A stretch of DNA of 64,000 nucleotides from Legionella tucsonensis. GTDB lineage: Bacteria > Pseudomonadota > Gammaproteobacteria > Legionellales > Legionellaceae. Each line of letters begins with the position of its first letter. Within the stretch, counting starts at the first letter, position 1. The notes under the pieces are model-generated. The model was not told where the DNA came from, did no database searches, and saw only the letters and a program-made list of their open reading frames with translations. The stretch is taken from assembly GCF_001468035.1 (NCBI RefSeq), contig NZ_LNZA01000001.1:1962231-2026230 (forward strand). Reading direction: 5' to 3'. This document shows, piece by piece, positions 54,118 through 62,314 of this stretch. Both the position numbers and the translations under genes were made by a program.

Positions 54118-54852
54118 CTAAGCCATTACAAAGCGAGTGCTTATTTTGGACAGAATGTTGTTGGTTCCTTTGCAATCAGGATTGTATATAAATAAAAGTG
54201 GTACATTCATTTGCTGTCTGGGAGGCTTCCATAGGTCATTTTTTTTAAATTTCAAATAGTCTTTATTGATTTCTTCATATACTCGCTCTGTCACAATATG
54301 AACATACTTATTTAATTGCGTAGGTGAGCCAGTTTCCAATAATCCCATTTTTTTGCCCATCCAAAATAAGCTATTGATAGCATACCGTCTGAAGTAATTA
54401 GGCGAAAATGTTTTGCCATTTTTGAACTCAAGCTTTAAAAACGACTCAAAAAAAGATATTAACTCATCTAAATTTTCCACAAATTCATCGAGTTTTGGCT
54501 CTGTTGAGGTTATAAATAGCATTAAGAGTAGAACATTGTCTGGGTTGTGGCGGACTAATATCTTTTTCATCTGTTTAAGTAATTTAATGACATCTCTCAC
54601 CCATTCTTTTTCTTCAGGCAAATTAAGCTGCTCACACCAAGTAGCCAGCATATTTGCTCTATACCATGGCCGAGTTAATGCCATCACAAACTCTCTCGGT
54701 AAGTTTGCATTGAGCAATGTAGCTAATTCCTCACCAGTCTTCTCGTTTATTTTAGCGGTATCCTTAAGGCATTTCATCATGGTTTCATCTAAACGCTGGC
54801 CAAGTATGGTCTGCTCAAACTCCGATTTATGTTCATGTATTATTGGCTCCAT
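54118..54852 (-). CDS. hypothetical protein between integrase and regulator
   Basis: A 244-residue soluble helical protein (MEPIIHEHKSEFEQTILGQR at the start, a Phe/Glu-rich middle, KWKPPRQQ-like basic stretch near 210). I recognise no domain. GGGGGAA precedes the ATG. It follows the integrase by 10 bases in the same direction, so both are likely on one message. It may be a cargo or defence gene of the element; there is no direct evidence. Confidence 0.65.
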   Translation of the reverse strand: MEPIIHEHKSEFEQTILGQRLDETMMKCLKDTAKINEKTGEELATLLNANLPREFVMALTRPWYRANMLATWCEQLNLPEEKEWVRDVIKLLKQMKKILVRHNPDNVLLLMLFITSTEPKLDEFVENLDELISFFESFLKLEFKNGKTFSPNYFRRYAINSLFWMGKKMGLLETGSPTQLNKYVHIVTERVYEEINKDYLKFKKNDLWKPPRQQMNVPLLFIYNPDCKGTNNILSKISTRFVMA

Positions 54853-54862
54853 TGTATTCCCC

Positions 54863-56056
54863 CTATAAGCATATTGAGCTATGATTAACGTTTTCTTTTT
54901 CTAATAACCAGTTGCTATACCAATCCATCAATTGTTTACGCTCTTGCTTAAAATCAGCACGCAGATAAACGCCACGCACCCCCTGCACTTTATGTGCAAG
55001 CTGAGCTTCGATGGCATCGGTTCTAAAGTTGCTTTGTTCATGCAGCACACTTGAAGCCAAAGAGCGAAAACCGTGAGCTGTATGTCGGTTTTTATAACCA
55101 GCATTATGTAAAAGCTTACGCACACTGGTTTCACTAATAGGTTGAGATTTTTTAAGCGCGGGGGAGCTAAAAAGATATGGTGTAAATCCCGTGATTAATC
55201 TTAGTTCTTTCAATAAGCTCAGGACATGAGGCGTTAAAGGCACCCAGTGAGGCACCCCCATCTTCATTCGCTCTGCTGGGATATTCCATTCTGCATTTTG
55301 TAAGTCAAACTCACACCATTTTGCCTCACGTAATTCAGATGGCCTTGTGAATACATGAGCCAGTATCTCCGTATACAACTTTATAATTTTTGAGCAGTTA
55401 TTATTTTTGAGAGCAGCCATCATCTCATGGGCTTCAACTGAGCTGATCGCTGGTTGATTTGTGGCCTTTGGTTTGGGAATTAGAGCTTTTTTAAGACCCA
55501 CGAATGGATAATTTGTTGTAAGAGATGCTCCCATAGCAAACTCAAAAGTGGCTTGCAGCCTTGCATATAGCCGATGCGCCACATCATGGTGGCGTAAGTC
55601 TTCATGTGGTTTGATAATATTTAATAAATCAGCTTTGGTTATTTCATCTATGGGTTTATTACCAATGAGCGGCAAAATATCCCGTGAGAGGCTTTTTGAG
55701 TGGCGGTTACGTGCAAAATCTTTCCACGTGCCTTTGTATTTCTGAAACCATTGATCAGCGACAACTTCAAAAGTTATTCTTGCTTGTTCAGAATCAGAAT
55801 CATTCGATCTGGGATCAATACCTTTGTTAAGCATGTCTCGATAGGTTAAGGCGATATTACGAGCTTCTGCCAAGCCAATGCTTAAATAATTGCCAATTGT
55901 GATTGTCTGCGGCTTTTTGTTCCATTGGAAACGGAAGATAAATACTTTATTGAGTTTCTTTTTGCTTGGTCTTAACTCTAATACTAAACCATCACGATCA
56001 GCATGGCGTTTTCCATCCTCTATCTTTAAAGATTTAATCTGTGAATCAGTCAACAT
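54863..56056 (-). CDS. int: P4-type tyrosine integrase
   Basis: A 397-residue site-specific recombinase. The N-terminal DUF4102 domain (MLTDSQIKSLKIEDGKRHAD, then DGLVLELRPSKK) and core-binding domain lead to the catalytic domain with the full set: Arg238 (TRPSELREAKW), His328 and Arg331 (TAHGFRSLAS), His355 (LAHKVQG) and Tyr364 (GVYLRADF). All are present, so it should be active. The gene reads away from the tRNA-Leu attachment site 200 bases upstream, the normal P4 layout. GAGG precedes the ATG. Confidence 0.96.
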   Translation of the reverse strand: MLTDSQIKSLKIEDGKRHADRDGLVLELRPSKKKLNKVFIFRFQWNKKPQTITIGNYLSIGLAEARNIALTYRDMLNKGIDPRSNDSDSEQARITFEVVADQWFQKYKGTWKDFARNRHSKSLSRDILPLIGNKPIDEITKADLLNIIKPHEDLRHHDVAHRLYARLQATFEFAMGASLTTNYPFVGLKKALIPKPKATNQPAISSVEAHEMMAALKNNNCSKIIKLYTEILAHVFTRPSELREAKWCEFDLQNAEWNIPAERMKMGVPHWVPLTPHVLSLLKELRLITGFTPYLFSSPALKKSQPISETSVRKLLHNAGYKNRHTAHGFRSLASSVLHEQSNFRTDAIEAQLAHKVQGVRGVYLRADFKQERKQLMDWYSNWLLEKENVNHSSICL

Positions 56057-56106
56057 TGTAACTTACCTCAACTATGCAACAACCTTGGAAGAGGAGGTAA
56101 AAAACC

Positions 56107-56126
56107 TTACCCAAAATCTTACCCAA
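56107..56126. other. putative right integrase arm sites
   Basis: Two copies of TTACCCAA, at 56107-56114 and 56119-56126, spaced 12 bases, the same octamer and spacing as near the left end. They lie between the integrase start and the tRNA core. Confidence 0.55.
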
Positions 56127-56259
56127 AGTTCTCGCGGTTAAATGCGAAAATTAACGAATAGTTGAGAAGGATTTGAGAAGAAGAAGTCAATGTTATTTTA
56201 TTATTTATCAATCAGTTACGTACTGTTTCGAGCCTTTACGCACAATTACAAAATGTGTA

Positions 56260-56286
56260 ATTGGTGCCCAGGGCCGGAATCGAACC
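56260..56286. other. attR-type site inside tRNA-Leu
   Basis: The 27-bp right-hand copy of the direct repeat that also stands at 47902-47928. It overlaps the 3' end of the intact tRNA-Leu gene, so integration preserves the tRNA. Confidence 0.92.
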
Positions 56287-56348
56287 GGCATGGTGTTACC
56301 ACCGAGGGATTTTAAGTCCCTTGCGTCTACCTGTTTCGCCACCTGGGC
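56262..56348 (-). tRNA. tRNA-Leu (anticodon UAA)
   Basis: An 87-base class II tRNA with CCA encoded. The acceptor stem GCCCAGG pairs with CCTGGGC. The anticodon loop ACTTAAAATC reads UAA. A long variable arm (CGGTGGTAACACC) and T-arm GGTTCGATTCC are present. It is the integration site of the element on its left. Confidence 0.96.
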
Positions 56349-56357
56349 AATCGATTA

Positions 56358-56431
56358 TGGAGGCTGAGGCCGGAATCGAACCGGCGTACACGGCTTTGCA
56401 GGCCGCTGCATGACCACTCTGCCACACAGCC
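56358..56431 (-). tRNA. tRNA-Cys (anticodon GCA)
   Basis: A 74-base tRNA with encoded CCA. The anticodon loop CCTGCAAAGCC reads GCA; the T-arm is GGTTCGATTCC. The acceptor stem has one apparent mismatch. It lies 9 bases upstream of tRNA-Leu, as in the gly-cys-leu cluster of E. coli. Confidence 0.95.
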
Positions 56432-56462
56432 TCAATTAATACTTCTAGATCTTTCGTAACTC

Positions 56463-56490
56463 TAAAAAAAAAGCGACTTTTTGTCGCTTT
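56463..56490 (-). terminator. stem-loop between tRNA-Gly and tRNA-Cys
   Basis: On the minus strand AAAGCGAC, loop AAAAA and GTCGCTTT are followed by more T. It looks like a Rho-independent terminator for tRNA-Gly, which would leave tRNA-Cys and tRNA-Leu to readthrough or another promoter. Confidence 0.75.
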
Positions 56491-56494
56491 AATT

Positions 56495-56570
<76 letters not shown>

Positions 56571-56622
56571 GTCTCTACGGGGTGTGATTCTACCGAAATT
56601 TAATACCCTGTCAATAATAAAA

Positions 56623-57186
56623 TTAATTTTTTTTCGTTAATTCTGGCCAAGCAATTGCCAAGTAAATAATCATCGACCAAATCGTTAAAATTGCTGCCAC
56701 ATAAAGTAAGACAAAACCAAAAATACCACCCCAAGTATCCGTCGGATTAAAAGCGAGCAATAAGAACAAAGCTATCATTTGTAAAAATGTTTTTATCTTA
56801 CCCACATAACCTACGGTAACACTCGCTCTTCTGCCAATTTCAGCCATCCATTCCCGTAATGCTGAAATAACAATTTCACGTCCAACAATGACCATAGCAG
56901 GGATAGTAATGTAATCAACTTCCTTAGCTCCTACTAATAGCAGTAAACTTGTGGAAACCAATAATTTATCTGCAACAGGATCAAGAAAAGCGCCAAAAGG
57001 AGACATCATCTTGAGTTTACGTGCCAAATAACCATCTAACCAATCAGTAAAACTTGCTGCAGCAAAAATACTTGCTGCCAACATATGCGCAAATGAAACC
57101 GGCAAATAAAAGACAATAACAAATACTGGAATCAGCAAGATCCGCAGTAATGTTAATAAATTCGGTAAACTGGTTAATGTACTCAA
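56623..57186 (-). CDS. pgsA: CDP-diacylglycerol--glycerol-3-phosphate 3-phosphatidyltransferase
   Basis: Makes phosphatidylglycerol phosphate in the inner membrane. It has 187 residues and about five membrane segments. The CDP-alcohol phosphotransferase motif D-G-x2-A-R-x8-G-x3-D-x3-D is seen as DGYLARKLKMMSPFGAFLDPVAD (parts DGYLARKL and GAFLDPVAD). The N-terminus TSLPNLLTLLRILLIPVFV is typical. It lies just upstream of the tRNA cluster, as in E. coli; the usual uvrC partner is not next to it here. Confidence 0.95.
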   Translation of the reverse strand: MSTLTSLPNLLTLLRILLIPVFVIVFYLPVSFAHMLAASIFAAASFTDWLDGYLARKLKMMSPFGAFLDPVADKLLVSTSLLLLVGAKEVDYITIPAMVIVGREIVISALREWMAEIGRRASVTVGYVGKIKTFLQMIALFLLLAFNPTDTWGGIFGFVLLYVAAILTIWSMIIYLAIAWPELTKKN

Positions 57187-57312
57187 CGCTTGATACTCCC
57201 TTTACATAAACGAATTAAAGCAACTCCCATCCTATGAGTAGCCCCAAAATTAACCTAGCCTGAATGAGCGAAACAGAGTCCTATGCCATTAAGTTAAGTG
57301 TATGTAGATTGC

Positions 57313-57393
57313 CATCCCCGCGCGGGCGGGATCTAACTCTAAATCGAAAATCAAAGTCAATTTAGAAAATGGATTCCTGCCTACGCGGGAATG
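57313..57393. repeat. palindromic repeat of the CATTCCCGCG...GGCGGGAATC type
   Basis: CATCCCCGCGCGGGCGGGAT (57313-57332) and GGATTCCTGCCTACGCGGGA with ATG after it (57371-57393) are imperfect reverse complements. Elements of this kind are common in bacterial intergenic spaces. The rest of the 321-base gap between pgsA and the phosphatase gene shows no gene. Confidence 0.7.
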
Positions 57394-57507
57394 CCAAAGC
57401 TCCTTAACAGTGTCCCGTTATCCCCTATTCACTGGGAGAGGAAACTTTTTTACTTAATGGTGCACAGACTCATCTGCACCCAAACTACAGAAAGGCTATG
57501 TAAGCGG

Positions 57508-58173
57508 TTAACTACTCTTCGATAAATTTAAAAAATCTGCTATTTGTTTATAATCATAAAATACTACAATTGCACCAGCGGACTTAAGGGCAGCCTCTTC
57601 TTGTTGATGGTAAATATCTATTCCTACAGCAGTAACTTGAGCACTTTTTGCCATTTCCATATCGGTCAGTGAATCGCCTATCATTAGAGTTGTAGCTGTA
57701 GTTCCCCCGTATTCTTCAATAATTTCTTCCAACATTTGCGGGCAAGGTTTTGCGGGAACCTGTCCTGCAGAACGAGTTACTTTAAACAGTGCATCAAGAC
57801 CCGTAGCCTGCAAGGCGCGAAACAAGGATTGATGTCCTTTATTTGTTGCAATTGCCAGGTTTATCTTAGCCTCATGCAATTGATAAATCAGTTCGCGCAC
57901 ACCCGGCATCAAACAAACATCAGATGAACGAGAATTCAAGGCCAACTGTACGGCCTGTAATAATTGTTGATGTTGCGTTGCTGTCAAATTGGGGTATGTT
58001 TTCCTCAAAGCCTGTACTAAACCCAAATCAACATATTTTCTCGCTTGGGAGGGATCAAAATCACCAAACCCCAGTAAATTCGCTTCTGTAGCAACTACAT
58101 GTAAAATTATCCCTAAAGTATCCGCAATAGTACCTTCCCAGTCAAATACTACCAAATCATATGGATTGCTCAT
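57508..58173 (-). CDS. HAD-family hydrolase, phosphoglycolate-phosphatase-like
   Basis: A 221-residue HAD-IA phosphatase. Motif I is VVFDWEGTIADT, where the second Asp of the usual DxDGT is Glu; the nucleophile Asp is kept. Motif II is AIATNKGH, motif III is the Lys in PAKPCPQML, and motif IV is MIGDSLTDMEMA. The cap domain is helical. It overlaps rluC by 17 bases and is probably co-translated with it. The substrate is unknown; phosphoglycolate is the nearest named activity. Confidence 0.88.
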   Translation of the reverse strand: MSNPYDLVVFDWEGTIADTLGIILHVVATEANLLGFGDFDPSQARKYVDLGLVQALRKTYPNLTATQHQQLLQAVQLALNSRSSDVCLMPGVRELIYQLHEAKINLAIATNKGHQSLFRALQATGLDALFKVTRSAGQVPAKPCPQMLEEIIEEYGGTTATTLMIGDSLTDMEMAKSAQVTAVGIDIYHQQEEAALKSAGAIVVFYDYKQIADFLNLSKSS

Positions 58174-59113
58174 TGCTCACTACGCTCCTCGCACGTAATT
58201 GTTTTAGTGCGGTAGAAAAATGGTTATCTGCATCAGCTTGAAACAAATGCTTTGTGCCATTCAATTCAAATTGAATAGATCGTGCATGTAAAAAAAGACG
58301 ATAATTCTTATTATCTATCCCTTCGATTTCTCCTGCAAGTGCTCCATATTTTTTATCTCCAACAATAACATGTCCTAAATGAGCGCTATGCACACGAATT
58401 TGATGTGTACGCCCCGTTTTGGGACTGGCTTCAACCCAACATGCCTGTTGATAATTTTCAAGAAGCTTAAATGCTGTCTCAGAAGCTTTTCCTTCTTCTT
58501 TAACCGATACAATGCGCTCACCTGATTTTAAAATGTTTTTTTCAAGCGCAGCACGAACAGTCACTTGTTTTTTATTTTCCCAACGATGTGTCAGTAATGC
58601 CCAATAAGTTTTTTGCACTTCACGTGACTCAAGCAGCGCATGCATTGCTCTGAGAATACTTCTTTTTTTAGCTAACAAAAGACACCCTGAAGTTTCCTTA
58701 TCAAGCCGATGAATTAATTCCAAATAATGTAAATCATTCCTGGTTTTTCTCAACGCTTCAATTATTCCAAGACTCAAACCGCTACCACCATGAACGGCGA
58801 TACCTGCTGGCTTGTTAATTACCAAGAAACAAGAATCTTCAAAAATAATGCTTTCCTGCAGACGTTTTGCCAAGGTGTCACCGACAAATACCTCTTTTGG
58901 TTCTGACAGGCGAATCGGAGGAATGCGTACACTGTCTCCAGCATGCAATCTCGAATTCACTTGTGCTCTTTTTTTATTAACTCGAACTTCTCCGCCGCGT
59001 ATAATCCTATAGATATGGCTTTTGGGAACACCTTTTAAAATACGAATCAAGTAATTATCCAGACGTTGCCCTTCTTCTTCATTACTGATTTCTTTATAAC
59101 TTACTTCACTCAT
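58157..59113 (-). CDS. rluC: 23S rRNA pseudouridine synthase RluC
   Basis: Converts uridines 955, 2504 and 2580 (E. coli numbering) of 23S rRNA to pseudouridine. It has 318 residues from the ATG at 59113: an N-terminal S4 domain (RLDNYLIRILKGVPKSHIYR) and the RluA-type catalytic domain with Asp in HRLDKETSGCLLLAK, followed by KTGRTHQIRVH. It is divergent from rne across a repeat-rich gap, as rluC and rne are in E. coli, which supports RluC over RluD. Confidence 0.93.
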   Translation of the reverse strand: MSEVSYKEISNEEEGQRLDNYLIRILKGVPKSHIYRIIRGGEVRVNKKRAQVNSRLHAGDSVRIPPIRLSEPKEVFVGDTLAKRLQESIIFEDSCFLVINKPAGIAVHGGSGLSLGIIEALRKTRNDLHYLELIHRLDKETSGCLLLAKKRSILRAMHALLESREVQKTYWALLTHRWENKKQVTVRAALEKNILKSGERIVSVKEEGKASETAFKLLENYQQACWVEASPKTGRTHQIRVHSAHLGHVIVGDKKYGALAGEIEGIDNKNYRLFLHARSIQFELNGTKHLFQADADNHFSTALKQLRARSVVSNEQSI

Positions 59114-59517
59114 TGTCAATAAACCTGTTTGCTGGACGTGATTTTTTTGATATGATCACCTGTAGCGTGGGAAAATTTCCATGCAACCGAATTATAACGC
59201 ATTTAATTAAAAAGCGTGACTATTTACTTTAAAGTATATGCTAGTCATTGAGGAAATGGGGTCTAACTCAGCCTAAATGAATAATTACGTGTTTAATATA
59301 GTTAAATAAAAAATAGCGCTTCTATTTAAGCTTAAAGATATAAGGAAGCGACCCAAATGCCAGAGATAAATTGAGCATATTTTTGACAGAAACCTACGCA
59401 TGCCAGACATGCTTTATACCGATTACGAATTACTTCAGGGCTTTCGCACGCCTTTGGCTTCATATTTCAACCCGTTTGATTTGTAACCAGTATATTTCAC
59501 AGTATGCACCTCTCATC

Positions 59518-59661
59518 AGATCTCTTTCGAAACTCTCTGCAGGAAGACAAATAGGAAGTGAGACGGAGCACAGAATCGGAATGTACGCATCAGTACATGA
59601 GGGTTCGAGCACCGTACCGACCGCACTGTTGTCCTCTGCTGTAGCGTTTCGAAAGAGGTCT
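59518..59661. repeat. 144-base imperfect palindrome (CTCTTTCGAAAC family)
   Basis: The outer arms AGATCTCTTTCGAAAC (59518-59533) and GTTTCGAAAGAGGTCT (59646-59661) are near-perfect reverse complements. The centre holds a further hairpin (ATGTAC-GCATCA-GTACAT). It is the first of three repeats in the 1.1-kb gap between rluC and rne; the 400 bases before it (59114-59517) show no gene. Confidence 0.7.
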
Positions 59662-59880
59662 ATTAAGCAGGGAGCAGGCGTAAAGTCTGTTTACAAGGCT
59701 ATGGGTTCGCCTAAAGATCACATCGCTTATTGTTCAATTCCAGATTCTACTGCTCTATTAACTACTTGCGGTGAAGCACCCGGGTTTTCAAACATTGCAA
59801 CAAAGCATACTAATGTGTGCAACGAAGCACGGAAAATCCCGACATCAGCCAAAAGCGAAGAAATATCAGTAAATCCTGGG

Positions 59881-60016
59881 ACCTGTTTACAATTCGCCAG
59901 ATTGAGGGGCAAAGCTTTGATTTTCGAGCCCTGAAGCGCAGCATACATCAAAGTATGTGAGCATCGGAGCTCAGAAAATCAAAGCATTCCGACTCAAGAC
60001 AGTAGAGTTGTAACTG
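59881..60016. repeat. GAGCCCTGAAGCGCAGCATAC repeat, copy 1
   Basis: A first copy of a repeat of about 140 bases. Shared with copy 2 are TTACAATTCGCCAGATTGAG-like start, TTGATTTTCGAGCCCTGAAG, GCAGCATACAT, AGTATGTGAGCATC and AGTAGAGTTG at the end. The centre forms an imperfect hairpin. Confidence 0.8.
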
Positions 60017-60056
60017 GTCCAATTGAACCTCTAAGGTATTTTGAGCCTTATATTAG

Positions 60057-60192
60057 GACTTGTTTATAATTCGCTAGATTGAGTCGCAAAGACTTGATTT
60101 TCGAGCCCTGAAGCTCAGCATACATAAGTATGTGAGTATCAGGGCACAAAAAATCAAGTCTTTGCGGCCAAGATAGTAGAGTTGAAACAGGC
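60057..60192. repeat. GAGCCCTGAAGCGCAGCATAC repeat, copy 2
   Basis: A direct second copy 40 bases after copy 1, in the same orientation. Diverged inverted relatives stand at 21632-21780 and 11905-12120. This copy ends about 45 bases before the rne start and so lies in the rne leader or promoter. Confidence 0.8.
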
Positions 60193-60236
60193 TTATCTCA
60201 ACTTAAATGACTGCGCCCTAAATTATGGGGTAATAG

Positions 60237-62180
60237 ATGGAAAAAATGTTAATCAATGCAATACAAACTGAAGAGGTTCGTGTTGCACTTGTGAAAGACC
60301 GTTATTTATTTGACTTGGATATTGAATGTCCTGGTGAAGTGAAAAAAAAGGGAAATATCTATAAAGCAACCGTTACCAGACGAGAGCCAAGCCTCGATGC
60401 TGTTTTTGTAGAGTACGGTTCTAAACGTCAAGGCTTCTTGCCTCTTAAAGAAATCGCACCTGAATATCTAAGCAAAAATCCCGAAGAATTTGGCGATGAA
60501 AAACCTCCGATTACTTCGTTAATCCGTGAAGGCCAGGAATTACTGGTCCAAGTAGACAAAGAAGAGCGCGGCAGCAAAGGTGCTGCACTGACTACCTACA
60601 TTACTTTAGCAGGTTGCTATCTGGTTCTGATGCCTAATAATCCTCGCTCAGGAGGTATATCGCGACGTATCGAAGGAGACGAGCGTGATGAGCTGCGTGA
60701 AACTCTCAATGCACTGACTTTGCCCGAAGATATGGGGCTTATTATCCGCACTGCAGGTGTAGGTAAAAGCCAAGAGGAATTGCAAGATGACCTGGATATG
60801 CTGTGCAATCAATGGCAATCAATCAAACAAGCTTATAATACAGAGCTTGCTCCTTGTTTGATTCATCAAGAAGGTGATGTCATCATTCGTTCTATTCGCG
60901 ATAACTTACGCAAGTCAATCAGTGAAATCATCATTGATGATCAGATTTCTTATATCAAAGCCAAACAATATATTGAGCGAGTAAAACCTGAGTTTTTACC
61001 AAACCTAAAGCTCTATAACAGCAGCATTCCCTTGTTTAACTTTTATCAAATTGAAAGCCAAATAGAGACTGCATTCCAACGACAAGTTATGTTGCCTTCT
61101 GGAGGTGCTTTGGTGATCGACAGAACTGAAGCTCTAGTATCAATTGATGTAAACTCAGCTAAAGCTACAGGCGGGGCAGATATTGAAGCAACAGCCGTCA
61201 ATACAAATATCGAAGCAGCTGATGAAATTGCACGTCAGTTACGTCTGCGTGATCTAGGTGGTTTGGTTGTTATCGATTTTATCGATATGAGCTCCAGTAA
61301 AAATCAACGTGATGTAGAAAATCGCTTGAAAGAAGCATTACAGGCAGATAGAGCACGTATTCAGATTGGTCGTATCTCACGTTTCGGTCTTTTGGAAATG
61401 TCTCGTCAACGTCTCAGATTATCACTAGGTGAAAGTGCTCAAGAAGTTTGTCCACGTTGTGAGGGTCGTGGCACTGTACGTAATATTCAGTCTCATGGGC
61501 TGGCTATTACCCGCCTTATTGAAGAAGAAGCATTAAAGGAAAAGACCGCTGAAATACAAGTACAACTTCCTGCGGAAATGGCAACCTTCATTATCAATGA
61601 AAAACGCAATTTCATTAGAGACATTGAAAAAAGACATAGCGTCTCAATAATGATTATCGCCAATCCCTACATGCACTTACCTCAGTATTCAATCACGCGA
61701 CTAAAAGAAGATAATGTGGGTAAATCTAAAAAGCCCAGCTATACTTTAATCCAACAACCTGAATTACAGGTTGCCAGTAATGAGGCAGAATCTTCTTTAC
61801 GTGATGAACCTGCGGTCAAATCATTTACAGCACATCCACCTGTAAAAAGTGCCCAAACCAGTTTTATCAAACGGTTATGGTCAAGTTTATTTAGCAGCGG
61901 ACATACTACAGATTCTTTAAGCTCGGCACCACAAAGTCAATCTAAAAGAACACCTGGCCGCAATCAGCCTCAAGCAAAAACTTCCAAAGGCTCTGGGGAC
62001 AGAAGATCACAAAACCGACGACGCCGGCCCAGTGGTAATCAACAGCAACGAACCAGTGCGAATACGAATCAAACTTCAGGTCAAAATCGTAGAAAAGGAA
62101 GCCAGCAGCAAGGAAATGCAAAATCCTCTGTTGCCAAAGGAGAAAGCAATAAAAAAAGAGAACCTGCAATAAAAGAATAA
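60237..62180 (+). CDS. rne: ribonuclease E (Rne/Rng family)
   Basis: The main mRNA-decay endoribonuclease. The catalytic half is complete: an S1 domain near the N-terminus (MLINAIQTEEVRVALVKDR, VEYGSKRQGFLP), the DNase I-like core with metal-binding VSIDVNSAKAT and IDFIDM, and the zinc-link Cys405 and Cys408 (CPRCEGRG). It has 647 residues, against about 1060 in E. coli; the C-terminal scaffold is reduced to about 130 residues rich in Ser, Gln, Arg and Lys (RRSQNRRRRPSGNQQQR), likely an RNA-binding tail. Confidence 0.94.
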   Translation: MEKMLINAIQTEEVRVALVKDRYLFDLDIECPGEVKKKGNIYKATVTRREPSLDAVFVEYGSKRQGFLPLKEIAPEYLSKNPEEFGDEKPPITSLIREGQELLVQVDKEERGSKGAALTTYITLAGCYLVLMPNNPRSGGISRRIEGDERDELRETLNALTLPEDMGLIIRTAGVGKSQEELQDDLDMLCNQWQSIKQAYNTELAPCLIHQEGDVIIRSIRDNLRKSISEIIIDDQISYIKAKQYIERVKPEFLPNLKLYNSSIPLFNFYQIESQIETAFQRQVMLPSGGALVIDRTEALVSIDVNSAKATGGADIEATAVNTNIEAADEIARQLRLRDLGGLVVIDFIDMSSSKNQRDVENRLKEALQADRARIQIGRISRFGLLEMSRQRLRLSLGESAQEVCPRCEGRGTVRNIQSHGLAITRLIEEEALKEKTAEIQVQLPAEMATFIINEKRNFIRDIEKRHSVSIMIIANPYMHLPQYSITRLKEDNVGKSKKPSYTLIQQPELQVASNEAESSLRDEPAVKSFTAHPPVKSAQTSFIKRLWSSLFSSGHTTDSLSSAPQSQSKRTPGRNQPQAKTSKGSGDRRSQNRRRRPSGNQQQRTSANTNQTSGQNRRKGSQQQGNAKSSVAKGESNKKREPAIKE

Positions 62181-62195
62181 AGTTGAATATATTTA

Positions 62196-62230
62196 TTTCC
62201 TGGGTGAAGATGCCCATAACCCAGGAAAAA
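62196..62230 (+). terminator. stem-loop after rne
   Basis: TTTCCTGGGT (62196-62205) and ACCCAGGAAA (62219-62228) pair perfectly, 15 bases past the rne stop, with A-rich sequence after. The arm sequence is close to the GCCTGGGT repeat family, so it may be a remnant used as a terminator. Confidence 0.6.
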
Positions 62231-62314
62231 ATACACTCCGGGGTTAAGGCTATGTTTCCCCAGCCTATAAATGTATCATCCGGACAAAAATTCTAAAAAC
62301 AAGGAGAGTTTTAA

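Larger units (their letters stand above)
47902..56286. mobile_element. integrative element of about 8.4 kb in tRNA-Leu(UAA)
   Basis: The span is bounded by identical 27-bp direct repeats (47902-47928 and 56260-56286). The right one is the 3' end of an intact tRNA-Leu gene and the left one is a stranded copy of it. Between them are a P4-type integrase next to the tRNA, an AlpA-like regulator, a primase, a RepA-like ATPase, a DUF5681 gene, hypothetical genes, a toxin-antitoxin pair and small secreted peptides. No capsid, tail or conjugation genes are present, so it resembles a phage-satellite or P4-like island that needs outside help to move. Confidence 0.9.

Noticed and set aside
59371-59934. 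A 187-codon frame in the rluC-rne gap
   Set aside because: It starts at a TTG without ribosome site, runs straight through two repeat elements and has no protein-like pattern; the gap is better explained as repeats.
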